Shown here piece after piece: positions 28,050-36,548 of a DNA stretch of 64,000 nucleotides (its first letter is position 1; the number at the start of each line of letters is the position of its first letter). The position numbers were made by a program, and so were the translations under genes. The stretch comes from Niastella vici. Lineage in GTDB: Bacteria; Bacteroidota; Bacteroidia; Chitinophagales; Chitinophagaceae. Under the pieces are notes generated by a model. The model did no database searches. It was given only the letters and a program-made list of their open reading frames with translations, and had not been told where the DNA came from. The stretch is from NCBI RefSeq assembly GCF_002077945.1, contig NZ_LVYD01000002.1:186001-250000 (forward strand), in the 5' to 3' direction.

Positions 28050-31000
28050 TCAATTTTTAATACTATGTTCTATTTGCAAAGTTACCGGTCCCAGCAAACC
28101 CGCCGGCAACAACGGTTTATTCTTTGGATATAAAGACGCCGCATTAATCCAGGTAATGCGTGCTGACTGTGGCAATGCAGCATCACCTTTCAATCGATTG
28201 AACCAGGTATTGGTTACTTCAATCCTTAATTCATTTTTACCAGGGCGCAACGCTTTCGTAATATCAACCTGGTAAGGAGCAGTCCACACTACACCGCAGT
28301 CAATTCCATTTACGTATACGGTTGCCAGGTTGGCAACTGAACCCACATTCAGCCGCACTTTTTCTTCTGCTGCTTTCGTAAAATCCAAATTCGTTGTGTA
28401 TGCAGCTGTACCGGAATAGTATTTAATAGCATTGTTGTCATCGGTTGACCAGTCTTTCAATTGTTCAAAAATCACGGGTTGTGCAGGGCCACCTTTTGTG
28501 GTATCGAAGCTAACGGTCCAGGGATTGTTTATAGCTATTGTTCTTATATCCGGATCTTTCCCATGCGGAAGAACGCCAGCTAATTCTATCTTTTTCCGCA
28601 GCACAATGAAGGCAGAACCATTTGCAGCCAGTTGCAATGGCGCTATCATACAACCGTTCTGAGAATTAAAGGTTGCAGGAATGGAATGCTCTCCAGTAAC
28701 CGGGTCCCAGATCTCCGGCAAACAGTCTTTTACCCGCAACGTAACATCTATCCTTCTTTCTTCATTACGCTGGTTGCTTATAAAGTAAATATCAATACTA
28801 TCCTTTTTCCTATGCGTCCAGGTAATATCTTTAGCCGGTTTGCCTGTAGCATCCATAGCGACCAGATCTTTTGGAATTCCAATAGGCTCAAAAGAACTTT
28901 CTTTATACGGCCCCTGCACCACCGTCCCCTTCCCTACTTTCCATTTCATCAATTTGCCGGCCGGTACTTTTTTCCAGATTGTTCCCGCAACAGCTTTCAC
29001 CTGTTTATCAGCAACAGCCGCCTGTTCCAGACTGTACGATTTTTCAGGCGCATCATTTACTATTATGGTTGCACCGGCCTGAACCAGTTCCGCAATTTTT
29101 TTTGCAATGGCCGGCGTCATGCGTTTAGCAGTGGGTGATAAAGAATGCGGTTGTGGTAATACGAGCAGCTTATAACTCGCACCACCCGGCAACTCGATCC
29201 GGCCATTGCGAACAGCCGCTTTTAGCAATGCATCGGGATTAATACAATCATAAGCATAGCCATGCAATGGATCAACCCAGTTTTCAGGATCGGCCATATT
29301 GGCTGTATGTGTAACGCCTTCGGGCATTGCCCTTAATGGATTACCGGCATTGGTCAATCGCTTTTTTTCTGCCTGTACAATAGAGTCGCCAAAAATTCCC
29401 GGCAACGTGCTTACCAGGCGATCGGGCAATACAGAACGGCGGGGAATTTCTTCACCGGTAAACACCGCTACATCCACTACCGGTTTTCCCTGTTGTAACA
29501 ACGCCTGGCAGCGTTGCGCATATTCAACCCAGGCTTTTGCGGGCTTCCACCAGGTTTGATCGCGCTGAAAAAAACTTCCCACCCCACCTAAAGTAATCCC
29601 CGGTTGGCGGTTAAGCCAGGGGTTGTGAACGAACACATGATACACCAGCCGGTTTACACCCATTGCATAATTCCTGTCGCCCAGGGTTTTCATAAGTCCG
29701 GGATGCTCGTCCCATGCCATGCGCAATTCGGTAAAGGCTTCGGCCTGTATCAACTGCTTGCCATAGATATGCGCGCCTGAAATGGCATCGAACATATCAT
29801 TAGGTTTATCGTGTGTAGGGCTGCGTAACCAAAATTCACCCATGGGGATATCGGTTACCTGAAAATGCAGCAGGGCGTCGCTGGTCATGGTGGGCGCTAC
29901 GTTTTCGGCAGTCATCACACAACCTTTTTCAGCCGCCAGCTTTTTAAGGGTCACAAAGAAATTATCTTTTACGAGCTCAGTAATTGTTTGGCGAACATCA
30001 TACAAAAACCGTTCAGATACATCGGCGCTTTGCACCGGCACGCCCGTCATGGCAATAAGATACGGCAGGCAATCATAGCCGCGGCGCTTTTTAAATTCTG
30101 CCCTGAAAACCGGCGACCAGTTCTGGCTGCCGCACTCCCAGCTATCAATATAAAATGTCTTTAATACTTCTTTCGTTGTTTCGGTTCCAACCTGGCGAAT
30201 AGCTGCTGCAAACCAACTATCAAATTGAAGGCGCACTGCTTCCGGATTGAACTTATCGCACTCCAACCCTTTACCGCCCCCACCGGTTGCATTGGTATGG
30301 CCGGTTGATGTATGACCTATCCGCATAATGGTCCAGTTACCATCGGGCACCTCCCATACCAACCGGCCATCGGGGGTCATTTTGTTGGTAAGATCAATGA
30401 TGCGGTTCAATGGCACGCATAATGAATCGGGCGCCTGCGCAGCAGTTGTTCGTTCACTCACCCGCCAAACGGCACCACTCTTTCCTTCATATTGGTGTAT
30501 CACCGGTTCGCCATACAACAGGATGCTATTCACCTTCAAAACAGGTTTCCATTTGGCGGCGTCCAGGTCTTCCGAGCCCGGTTCCAACCCTTCTTTATTA
30601 TATTCAAAGCGAAAATAACGGGCGGTGGTTGACTTAATGGCATAAGTTACATCGGCATCGGTATCCTGCCAGCCATGCCGGGGCGATTGCATCCGTTCAA
30701 TTTCATGGAACTGTTTGCCATCATTACTCACCAGGATCTTTAACCGGCGCGATGAATAATTGTTACCTCCAGTTTTGATCACAATCGACCGGCAGGTGAA
30801 CGGTTTAAGATAAGTATATTGTATCCAGCAGGTGCTGTCACTTTTGAAGCTCTGCCGGCTGCGCTTGTCGGTGAGGAATTGTGGCGATATCCCCATCACA
30901 CTGCTGGTGACCACCGGCACCAGGGCGGTATCGGCAATGCTTTTTTTGATCATGGTAGGATACGCGAACACCGCTATATCGCGATAATAGTTTTCATTGC

Positions 31001-31523
31001 TCTCCGGTTGAGGCAAAATATCATTGAACGTTTTTTTACCTGCCGTGTAAATCTTTGTACTTACAACGCGCTGCATCGACATTTCGGGCTTGATCCACGG
31101 CCCGCCTGCCAGTGCAAAGCCATCGCTCATATGCAGACCCAGTTGCAAATTCAACCGCTTCGCTTCCTGCATGGCAAATTTTACCAGGCTCCACCAATGC
31201 GGCGTCAATTGCTGAGCGGGCGGGTTTATCAATGGCACGCTGTCGGCCCCTTTTATAAACACCATATAGGCGCCGCCAATACCATTCGATTTCATGGCTT
31301 CCAGATCGGCCGTAATGCCTTCTTTCGAAGCGGCGGCCTGCATCCAGTACCAGAGCACGAAAGGCTTTGCCTGTTCGGGCGGATGACGGAACAGCTCATC
31401 GATCGAGGTATCTGACAAGCGTGTTGCATCGTTCAATGCAACACGTCCTGGGAAATTTGTTGCGTGCGGGAACATTAATAATGCGCCTAAACAACTTAGT
31501 AATATGATCGTACTTTTTTTCAT
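28050..31523 (-). CDS. GH106-family alpha-L-rhamnosidase
   Basis: A 1157-residue secreted enzyme. The frame opens at 31565 inside a repeat; the signal peptide starts at Met 31523 (MKKSTIILLSCLGALLMF). Family marks: PFVLWYWMQAAASKEGIT then DLEAMKSNGIGGAYMVF near residues 55-85, and YIDSWECGSQNWSPVF near 455-470, where the Glu after DSW is a likely catalytic residue. The C-terminal part holds jelly-roll domains (VRLNVGSVANLATVYVNG). GH106 enzymes remove alpha-L-rhamnose from plant glycans, including RG-II. It is followed by GH127 after 16 bases and preceded by a GAAGTA repeat element. Confidence 0.92.
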   Translation of the reverse strand: MKKSTIILLSCLGALLMFPHATNFPGRVALNDATRLSDTSIDELFRHPPEQAKPFVLWYWMQAAASKEGITADLEAMKSNGIGGAYMVFIKGADSVPLINPPAQQLTPHWWSLVKFAMQEAKRLNLQLGLHMSDGFALAGGPWIKPEMSMQRVVSTKIYTAGKKTFNDILPQPESNENYYRDIAVFAYPTMIKKSIADTALVPVVTSSVMGISPQFLTDKRSRQSFKSDSTCWIQYTYLKPFTCRSIVIKTGGNNYSSRRLKILVSNDGKQFHEIERMQSPRHGWQDTDADVTYAIKSTTARYFRFEYNKEGLEPGSEDLDAAKWKPVLKVNSILLYGEPVIHQYEGKSGAVWRVSERTTAAQAPDSLCVPLNRIIDLTNKMTPDGRLVWEVPDGNWTIMRIGHTSTGHTNATGGGGKGLECDKFNPEAVRLQFDSWFAAAIRQVGTETTKEVLKTFYIDSWECGSQNWSPVFRAEFKKRRGYDCLPYLIAMTGVPVQSADVSERFLYDVRQTITELVKDNFFVTLKKLAAEKGCVMTAENVAPTMTSDALLHFQVTDIPMGEFWLRSPTHDKPNDMFDAISGAHIYGKQLIQAEAFTELRMAWDEHPGLMKTLGDRNYAMGVNRLVYHVFVHNPWLNRQPGITLGGVGSFFQRDQTWWKPAKAWVEYAQRCQALLQQGKPVVDVAVFTGEEIPRRSVLPDRLVSTLPGIFGDSIVQAEKKRLTNAGNPLRAMPEGVTHTANMADPENWVDPLHGYAYDCINPDALLKAAVRNGRIELPGGASYKLLVLPQPHSLSPTAKRMTPAIAKKIAELVQAGATIIVNDAPEKSYSLEQAAVADKQVKAVAGTIWKKVPAGKLMKWKVGKGTVVQGPYKESSFEPIGIPKDLVAMDATGKPAKDITWTHRKKDSIDIYFISNQRNEERRIDVTLRVKDCLPEIWDPVTGEHSIPATFNSQNGCMIAPLQLAANGSAFIVLRKKIELAGVLPHGKDPDIRTIAINNPWTVSFDTTKGGPAQPVIFEQLKDWSTDDNNAIKYYSGTAAYTTNLDFTKAAEEKVRLNVGSVANLATVYVNGIDCGVVWTAPYQVDITKALRPGKNELRIEVTNTWFNRLKGDAALPQSARITWINAASLYPKNKPLLPAGLLGPVTLQIEHSIKN

Positions 31524-31563
31524 TCTTTTTGAATACAAGTGAACCCTACGAAATAACTGGAAC

Positions 31564-31686
31564 AAGAAGTAAGAAGTAGGATGTAAGAAGAGTTTGAATT
31601 TTATAACTCATAACTTATACTTTTTAGTTCCTAATTCTTTCCTCCTACTTCTTACTTCTTACTTCCTACCTCATACTTCCTATTTC
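31564..31686. repeat. GAAGTAR heptamer inverted element, copy 2
   Basis: Left arm 31564-31590, right arm 31641-31686. The right arm encodes the final residues (EIGSMR) and TAG stop of the BASS transporter gene, so the transporter's tail is repeat-derived. Confidence 0.8.
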
Positions 31687-33012
31687 TGCTACTTTGTGCA
31701 CCTCTGGCACACCGCTTTTAATTGATAATCCTACTTCCTCAACATTCACCGGCCGCCTGCGCCAGTAATTGGCAAGTATAGAACCGGCGATATTCATCCA
31801 GGGACTGAATACGGCCGCAGGCAATCCCAGCGTACCGAGTTTGCCCATGCCCGCTGCAATGCCTGAAGCCATGCCTGCATTTTGCAAACCCACTTCAAAA
31901 GCAACGGTACGGGCCGAGTTCTTATCGAGCCGGAACAACCGGCCTAACCAGTAACCAAAAAAGAAACCGGCGGCATTATGAATTACCGAGCAAAGGAACA
32001 ACAATAAGCCTGTTTTTAACAGGTTATCGTGCCCCGCTGCTGTAGTAACAGTGGTAAAATAAATTATACCGAACATGGAGCACAACGGCATAATGGAATC
32101 CAGTTTTTTATACTGCTGCGCCAACTGGTGATACAAGACACCCGCAATGATCGCGCCCAATAAAAATCCAAATATTTCCAGCGATTGCAGGAACGATTCT
32201 CCGGCAAAATGAGAACTCAAAAAATTCCACCAGCCTAATGGCAATGCGGCCAGCCAGCAGGCAGCGATGACAAACAATATGGTAACAACCCGCACCCCTT
32301 TGGGTGAAGCGCTTTTTAAAAAATCGTGCAGCAATGCGGCGCCAATTGGCACAATAACGATCTTGATGATCTCCATCATCATATTGAGCACTTTCACCTG
32401 TACCAGGGTACCGGCCAGTAATTTCATCAACAGCGGCGTAAAGAAGGGCGCTGCCATAGTGGCCATGGCCGTAACCACTACCGATAATACGAGATTGGCC
32501 CGGGCCAGATATACCATTACGTTAGAAGCCAGTCCACTCGAGGTAGAACCAATGAGTATAATGCCGGCTGCGATCTCCGGTTCAAAATGAAAGATGCGCG
32601 TGAGCAGCAATCCCATCAGGGGCATAATGGAAAAATGGCACATTAAACCAATAACCACACCCCGGCCGGTCTTTGCCACCCCGGTGAAATCTTCCAGTTT
32701 CATTTGAATACCCATACCAAACATCACCAGTTGAATAATGATCAGCATTAACCATTTATTCCGCAGGTCAATGGGTCCCCAATGTGTAAACGAAGCCGGA
32801 TACATCATGCCCGCCACAACGGCGGCAATGATCCAGGCAGTATACTGATATCCCTTTAAGGCCGGCACGGCGCCCAAACCGATCGCCACACATACAGCCG
32901 AACCAACCGCTGCAGGTTTGTACAGGAACGGCAGCTGCATTAATACACCGAACAGCAACGCACCGAGGCCCGTTACACCAGCCATTAAGAACAAATGGGA
33001 TATCTTTTTCAT
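31666..33012 (-). CDS. BASS-family (bile acid:Na+ symporter-like) organic anion transporter
   Basis: A 448-residue inner-membrane transporter with about ten helices. BASS marks are GSTSSGLASNVMVYLA, a discontinuous-helix motif near residues 152-167, and FEVGLQNAGMASGIA near residues 375-390. It has an extra N-terminal pair of helices (PFLYKPAAVGSAVCVAIG) and a short C-terminal extension. BASS proteins carry organic anions with Na+. Clustered with a DUF1537 acid-sugar kinase and a RuBisCO-like protein, it is a good candidate importer of an acid sugar such as D-apionate; this is inference. The last six residues are encoded by a GAAGTA repeat. Confidence 0.85.
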   Translation of the reverse strand: MKKISHLFLMAGVTGLGALLFGVLMQLPFLYKPAAVGSAVCVAIGLGAVPALKGYQYTAWIIAAVVAGMMYPASFTHWGPIDLRNKWLMLIIIQLVMFGMGIQMKLEDFTGVAKTGRGVVIGLMCHFSIMPLMGLLLTRIFHFEPEIAAGIILIGSTSSGLASNVMVYLARANLVLSVVVTAMATMAAPFFTPLLMKLLAGTLVQVKVLNMMMEIIKIVIVPIGAALLHDFLKSASPKGVRVVTILFVIAACWLAALPLGWWNFLSSHFAGESFLQSLEIFGFLLGAIIAGVLYHQLAQQYKKLDSIMPLCSMFGIIYFTTVTTAAGHDNLLKTGLLLFLCSVIHNAAGFFFGYWLGRLFRLDKNSARTVAFEVGLQNAGMASGIAAGMGKLGTLGLPAAVFSPWMNIAGSILANYWRRRPVNVEEVGLSIKSGVPEVHKVAEIGSMR

Positions 33013-33024
33013 ATGGGTTTAATT

Positions 33025-33141
33025 GGGTACCGGGTACCAGTTGCCAGTTGCCAGTTGCCGGTACTCAAATTAATAGCCAGCTGATTACAGGCGGGCATCT
33101 CGCACTAAGTTCCGGGTAACAGGAAACCGGTAACAGGTAAC
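33025..33141. repeat. GTTACC-family heptamer inverted element, copy 6
   Basis: Left arm 33025-33061, right arm 33112-33141, between the racemase-fold gene and the transporter gene. The spacer carries the shared core (CTCAAATTAATAGCCAGC, then ATTACAGGCGGGC) in the orientation of copy 1. Confidence 0.85.
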
Positions 33142-33148
33142 GTTACTT

Positions 33149-33808
33149 TTATAAAACTGAAGCGATGTGTTGTATCGCAATGCCTGGACTGGCCAGAATA
33201 GGTACCTTTTTATCTTCGGGCGCCAGGCTATCGGCAACACGGGCCATAGAAGCCTGGGCCAGTACAATGACGTCGGTTTTGGCGGATAATTCGCGCAATG
33301 CTTTTGCCACCATGGCATCATGCCTGGCTGCATCACCGCTCATCAGGGCGTCAAAAGCGCCTTCACATAAAACGGTTTCCAGCGCTATGGTTTTACCGGC
33401 AGCGGCGGCACGGCGTTTTACCAGGTCGCTGGTCGGTTGCAGCGTGGTTGACAGGGTTGCCACTACGCCGATCCTTTTTCCGGTTTGCACGGCTTTATCG
33501 GCCATTGGCTGATCAACCCGCAATACCGGTACGCTGGTCAATGCGGCAGCAGCTTCCACCGCCGCGCCAATAGAAGAACAGGTTACCAGAATAAAATCGG
33601 CCCCGGCCACTTCTGCCGAACCCACATAGTTCACCACCCGGCGGGCATTGGTGGGCGTTAACCCGCCACAACTGATCACGTTTTTGATGAGGCTGTCATC
33701 TACAATATTGAACACTTTTACCTGCGGCAAATACTCACTGCACAATTGCTGAAATACCGGTACCAATGTGGCAGAAGTGTGTATAAGCCCTAATGTTTTT
33801 TGTTGCAT
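33149..33808 (-). CDS. Asp/Glu racemase-fold protein lacking the second catalytic Cys
   Basis: A 219-residue cytoplasmic protein of the Asp/Glu/hydantoin racemase superfamily. The first catalytic Cys is present (Cys77 in VTCSSIGA). At the second site, where racemases have LxCT, the sequence reads VLAQASMARV near residues 182-191, without Cys. A two-cysteine racemisation is therefore unlikely; single-Cys members of the superfamily do other chemistry (arylmalonate decarboxylase retains one). The gene lies 29 bases downstream of the DUF1537 kinase and upstream of the BASS transporter, so a step in acid-sugar breakdown is inferred. No activity can be named. Confidence 0.8.
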   Translation of the reverse strand: MQQKTLGLIHTSATLVPVFQQLCSEYLPQVKVFNIVDDSLIKNVISCGGLTPTNARRVVNYVGSAEVAGADFILVTCSSIGAAVEAAAALTSVPVLRVDQPMADKAVQTGKRIGVVATLSTTLQPTSDLVKRRAAAAGKTIALETVLCEGAFDALMSGDAARHDAMVAKALRELSAKTDVIVLAQASMARVADSLAPEDKKVPILASPGIAIQHIASVL

Positions 33809-33837
33809 ACTATACTATTGTTTTACTTATGTTCAAA

Positions 33838-35193
33838 TCAATTCAGGCTGCCGTTCATCAGCACCTCAAAATAATTTTCACCGCCTACCTGTCCGCCCTT
33901 GAAATTCACCTGCAACCCATTGATCGAAGAACCGGGCGCAGTGGCTTTACATAAGGGTGCACCGGGCACCAGCGGCGCTATCATTTCCACCGCTTCAATG
34001 CCCATGGCCCTTGCCGCATAACTACTGGTGTCGCCCCCTGCAATTACAATGCGCTGAACGGTGCTCTGGGCCGCTGTTTCACTGGCAATAGCACCCAATG
34101 CAGTGCCCAGTTTATCGGCAGGCAGGTTAGCGGTTTGTTGATGCCCCGCGCCACCTGTATGAATAATTACGTGCTGTCCATTATTCAGGCATTCAACCGC
34201 TTTATCAATGGCAGCGTGAATAGACTCAACATCGTTATCGCATACTGCCGGTGCATCGATCAGGATCTCTTCAAATCCTTTTGCCTTGGCGCAAATGATC
34301 TGTCCGGCAGTCACCGGCGAGCAGCTTCCTGCTATCACCAGTAAGGGCGTTGCCTTGCCGGGATGTTTCCATTCTTTCACTTGTTGCAATTTATCAGAAG
34401 CATTCCAGTATTGCCCCAGGGCCATTTCAATGCCTGATGAACCTGCCGAGAACAAAGTGCCCTCGTTCGCCTGTGCATCTATCAACTCACCAATGGTGGT
34501 TAACTGCTCCTGGTACAAAGCATCGAACAGCACAATATCAAAATCCTGCTGAACGAGCTGCGCCCAATCGTTTTTGAGGGAAGCTGCGTTGCCTGATAAT
34601 TGCAAAATATCTATCAACCCAATTTGCTTTGTGGTTTGTTTTGACAAATGCACCCGCAGATCGCTTTCACCGGCCGGGGTTACCGGGTGACGGCTCATGG
34701 AAGGATGGCGGTCGAGCCGGTAGATCTTTCCATTGCTGCCAATACCCATGCGGGCAAATAAATTACCGAACATACAATAGCGGCCCAGCATGGGTGCAGC
34801 CACCAGCAACGGTATACATTTATTTTTAAAAACAGCCGCGCCGGTATCGATGGCTTTTCCAATACTTCCGGTGGTTGGGGAAGAATCGAAGGTGGAGCAT
34901 ACTTTATAATGTACGTGACGCGCACCGGTCAATTTTAATTTTTCAAATGCCGGTAATAAGGTTTGTTCCATTTCACCGGGCGCCATGGCCCGCGTTTTAC
35001 CGGCAACGCCAAACGCATTGAGACCGGGATATTTCTTCAACTGTTCAGCAGTTGGCGGCTCAATGAACAGCGCTGTCTTCGCCCCTGCCCTGGTGAGAAA
35101 TTCCAGGGCATCGGTTGAACCGGTGAAATCGTCACCGTAAAAGGCCAGTAATATGTTTTTACTTGAATCCATTGTGATGAAGTGTTCCTTCAT
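33838..35193 (-). CDS. Four-carbon acid sugar kinase family protein (DUF1537; OiaK/OtnK-like)
   Basis: A 451-residue cytoplasmic kinase with both domains of the family: N-terminal sugar-binding domain with FYGDDFTGSTDAL at residues 18-30 and HYKVCSTFDSSPTTGSIG near 95-112, and a C-terminal nucleotide-binding domain with IHTGGAGHQQ and VIAGGDTSSYAA. Known members phosphorylate D-threonate, D-erythronate or 3-oxo-isoapionate. Immediate association with a RuBisCO-like protein favours the last (OiaK of D-apionate catabolism), but that is inference. Met8 at 35172 is an alternative start. A GTTACC element occupies the gap to the upstream RLP gene. Confidence 0.9.
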   Translation of the reverse strand: MKEHFITMDSSKNILLAFYGDDFTGSTDALEFLTRAGAKTALFIEPPTAEQLKKYPGLNAFGVAGKTRAMAPGEMEQTLLPAFEKLKLTGARHVHYKVCSTFDSSPTTGSIGKAIDTGAAVFKNKCIPLLVAAPMLGRYCMFGNLFARMGIGSNGKIYRLDRHPSMSRHPVTPAGESDLRVHLSKQTTKQIGLIDILQLSGNAASLKNDWAQLVQQDFDIVLFDALYQEQLTTIGELIDAQANEGTLFSAGSSGIEMALGQYWNASDKLQQVKEWKHPGKATPLLVIAGSCSPVTAGQIICAKAKGFEEILIDAPAVCDNDVESIHAAIDKAVECLNNGQHVIIHTGGAGHQQTANLPADKLGTALGAIASETAAQSTVQRIVIAGGDTSSYAARAMGIEAVEMIAPLVPGAPLCKATAPGSSINGLQVNFKGGQVGGENYFEVLMNGSLN

Positions 35194-35208
35194 TGGTGAA
35201 TGTGATCT

Positions 35209-35295
35209 GTTACCGGTTACCTGTTTCCGGTTACCGGGAAATACAAGAGCATAGACTTCCGCGCCCCTGGTAACTGGTAACTGGCAACCGGCACC
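35209..35295. repeat. GTTACC-family heptamer inverted element, copy 7
   Basis: Left arm 35209-35238, right arm 35264-35295, with a short 25-base spacer lacking the shared core. It lies 5 bases after the RLP stop, inside the predicted operon. Confidence 0.8.
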
Positions 35296-35300
35296 TAATT

Positions 35301-36545
35301 CTATTTCTTGCCGAATTGCTTCACTGACTCTGCAAACTCTTTATACGTTGCAGCAGCCTGTTCTACGCTCAACCCTTCAACCGCGGCCTGCCATGCCTGT
35401 TGTAAGGCTACCACTCCCGCAGCGGCACCCATGGGATGGGCCATAATACCCCCACCGGCCATATACAACAGATCAACTGTATTTGTACGGCGGTAGGTTT
35501 CCGGTGCCTGTCCCCCCCACTGCCCTGAAGACACTACCGGTAATACCGGCTGGTGGTTATAGAAAGGCGTGAGACATGCTTTTATAGATGACACTACCGA
35601 ATCGTCTGATTCCCAGAATTTATTTTGAATACCATTCACATGCAACTGATCAACCCCGGCCAGCCGCCATACATGCTGATAGGCCCTGAAATCAATACCC
35701 AGCAAGGGATGACGCGTCAACATGCCCCAGCCATTGCGATGTGCATGTATGGCAAGCTGCCGCTGGTCACAGATCTTTTTAACCCCGGACATGCCTACAC
35801 TGTTTATGCTTACCATGGCGCAGGTTCCCCCGCTCTTTACTATTTTCTCATAGCGTTGCAGCATTTCATCTATTTCGCCACTGATATTAAATGCATACAT
35901 CACTTTTTTACCGGTTGCATCGGCATGGGCATTGATCACTTTCATAATGGCATCAACGCGGTCATTGAACAATGAATTGGCCGACTCGGCCAACAGTTCA
36001 TCATCTTTTATAAAATCAATGCCGGCGCCCACCAGCGTTTTAACCATGCCGGCAGTTTGCTGTGGCGTTAACCCAATGCTTGGTTTTATGATGGTGCCAA
36101 TCAATGGCCTGTTTTGTACATTAGTGAGTTTACGGCAACCTTTGATCCCAAAGGCGGGGCCTTTGTAATACCGGGCATAGGATGGCGGCAATTCAATATC
36201 CATCAGCTTTAAACCCGTAAACTGGCGCAATTCATACAAATTCCCCTGCAGGGTACTGATCAATACCGGCAGGTTATAACCGAAATTCTCCACACTCCAG
36301 GACACCTTGATCTCAGCCCGGTTGTATTGCCCGCTGCTGCTGGCGGCGCCGGGCATGGCCGGTGTTGATACGGTTTCCAGTGGCGTTACCTTTTCAACCC
36401 TTGCGGCAAACCGCTGTTTCAGTTCTTCCGTTTCACCCGGAACCGCTATGAAGGTGCCTGACGATTGTTCGCCGGCCAGAACTTCCGCGGCTTTTTCCGG
36501 AGCCAATGGTGTTTCTATATAGTATGTAGCTAATATTCTTTCCAT
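35301..36545 (-). CDS. RuBisCO-like protein (form IV), probable acid-sugar phosphate enzyme
   Basis: A 414-residue cytoplasmic protein of the RuBisCO large-chain superfamily. By motif alignment the catalytic residues are largely kept: Lys154 (spinach Lys175), carbamylation Lys180 with Asp182 and Glu183 (Lys201/Asp203/Glu204) in GIDFIKDDE, His269 and Arg270 (His294/Arg295), His302 (His327), Lys309 (Lys334), Ser340 (Ser379) and Gly365-Gly366. Lys177 is replaced by Ser156. In D-apionate catabolism RuBisCO-like enzymes (OiaC, OiaX) act on 3-oxo-isoapionate 4-phosphate, the product of a DUF1537 kinase like its neighbour. It starts 3 bases after the upstream GH78 gene's stop. Carboxylation of RuBP is not implied. 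Confidence 0.92.
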   Translation of the reverse strand: MERILATYYIETPLAPEKAAEVLAGEQSSGTFIAVPGETEELKQRFAARVEKVTPLETVSTPAMPGAASSSGQYNRAEIKVSWSVENFGYNLPVLISTLQGNLYELRQFTGLKLMDIELPPSYARYYKGPAFGIKGCRKLTNVQNRPLIGTIIKPSIGLTPQQTAGMVKTLVGAGIDFIKDDELLAESANSLFNDRVDAIMKVINAHADATGKKVMYAFNISGEIDEMLQRYEKIVKSGGTCAMVSINSVGMSGVKKICDQRQLAIHAHRNGWGMLTRHPLLGIDFRAYQHVWRLAGVDQLHVNGIQNKFWESDDSVVSSIKACLTPFYNHQPVLPVVSSGQWGGQAPETYRRTNTVDLLYMAGGGIMAHPMGAAAGVVALQQAWQAAVEGLSVEQAAATYKEFAESVKQFGKK

Positions 36546-36548
36546 AAA

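Noticed and set aside
31524-31565. Extension of the GH106 gene to Met 31565
   Set aside because: The extra residues precede a perfect signal peptide and come from the edge of a repeat element.
35301-36545. Reading the RuBisCO-like gene as evidence of autotrophic CO2 fixation
   Set aside because: No phosphoribulokinase or small subunit is present, Lys177 is replaced, and the neighbours are acid-sugar catabolic genes.
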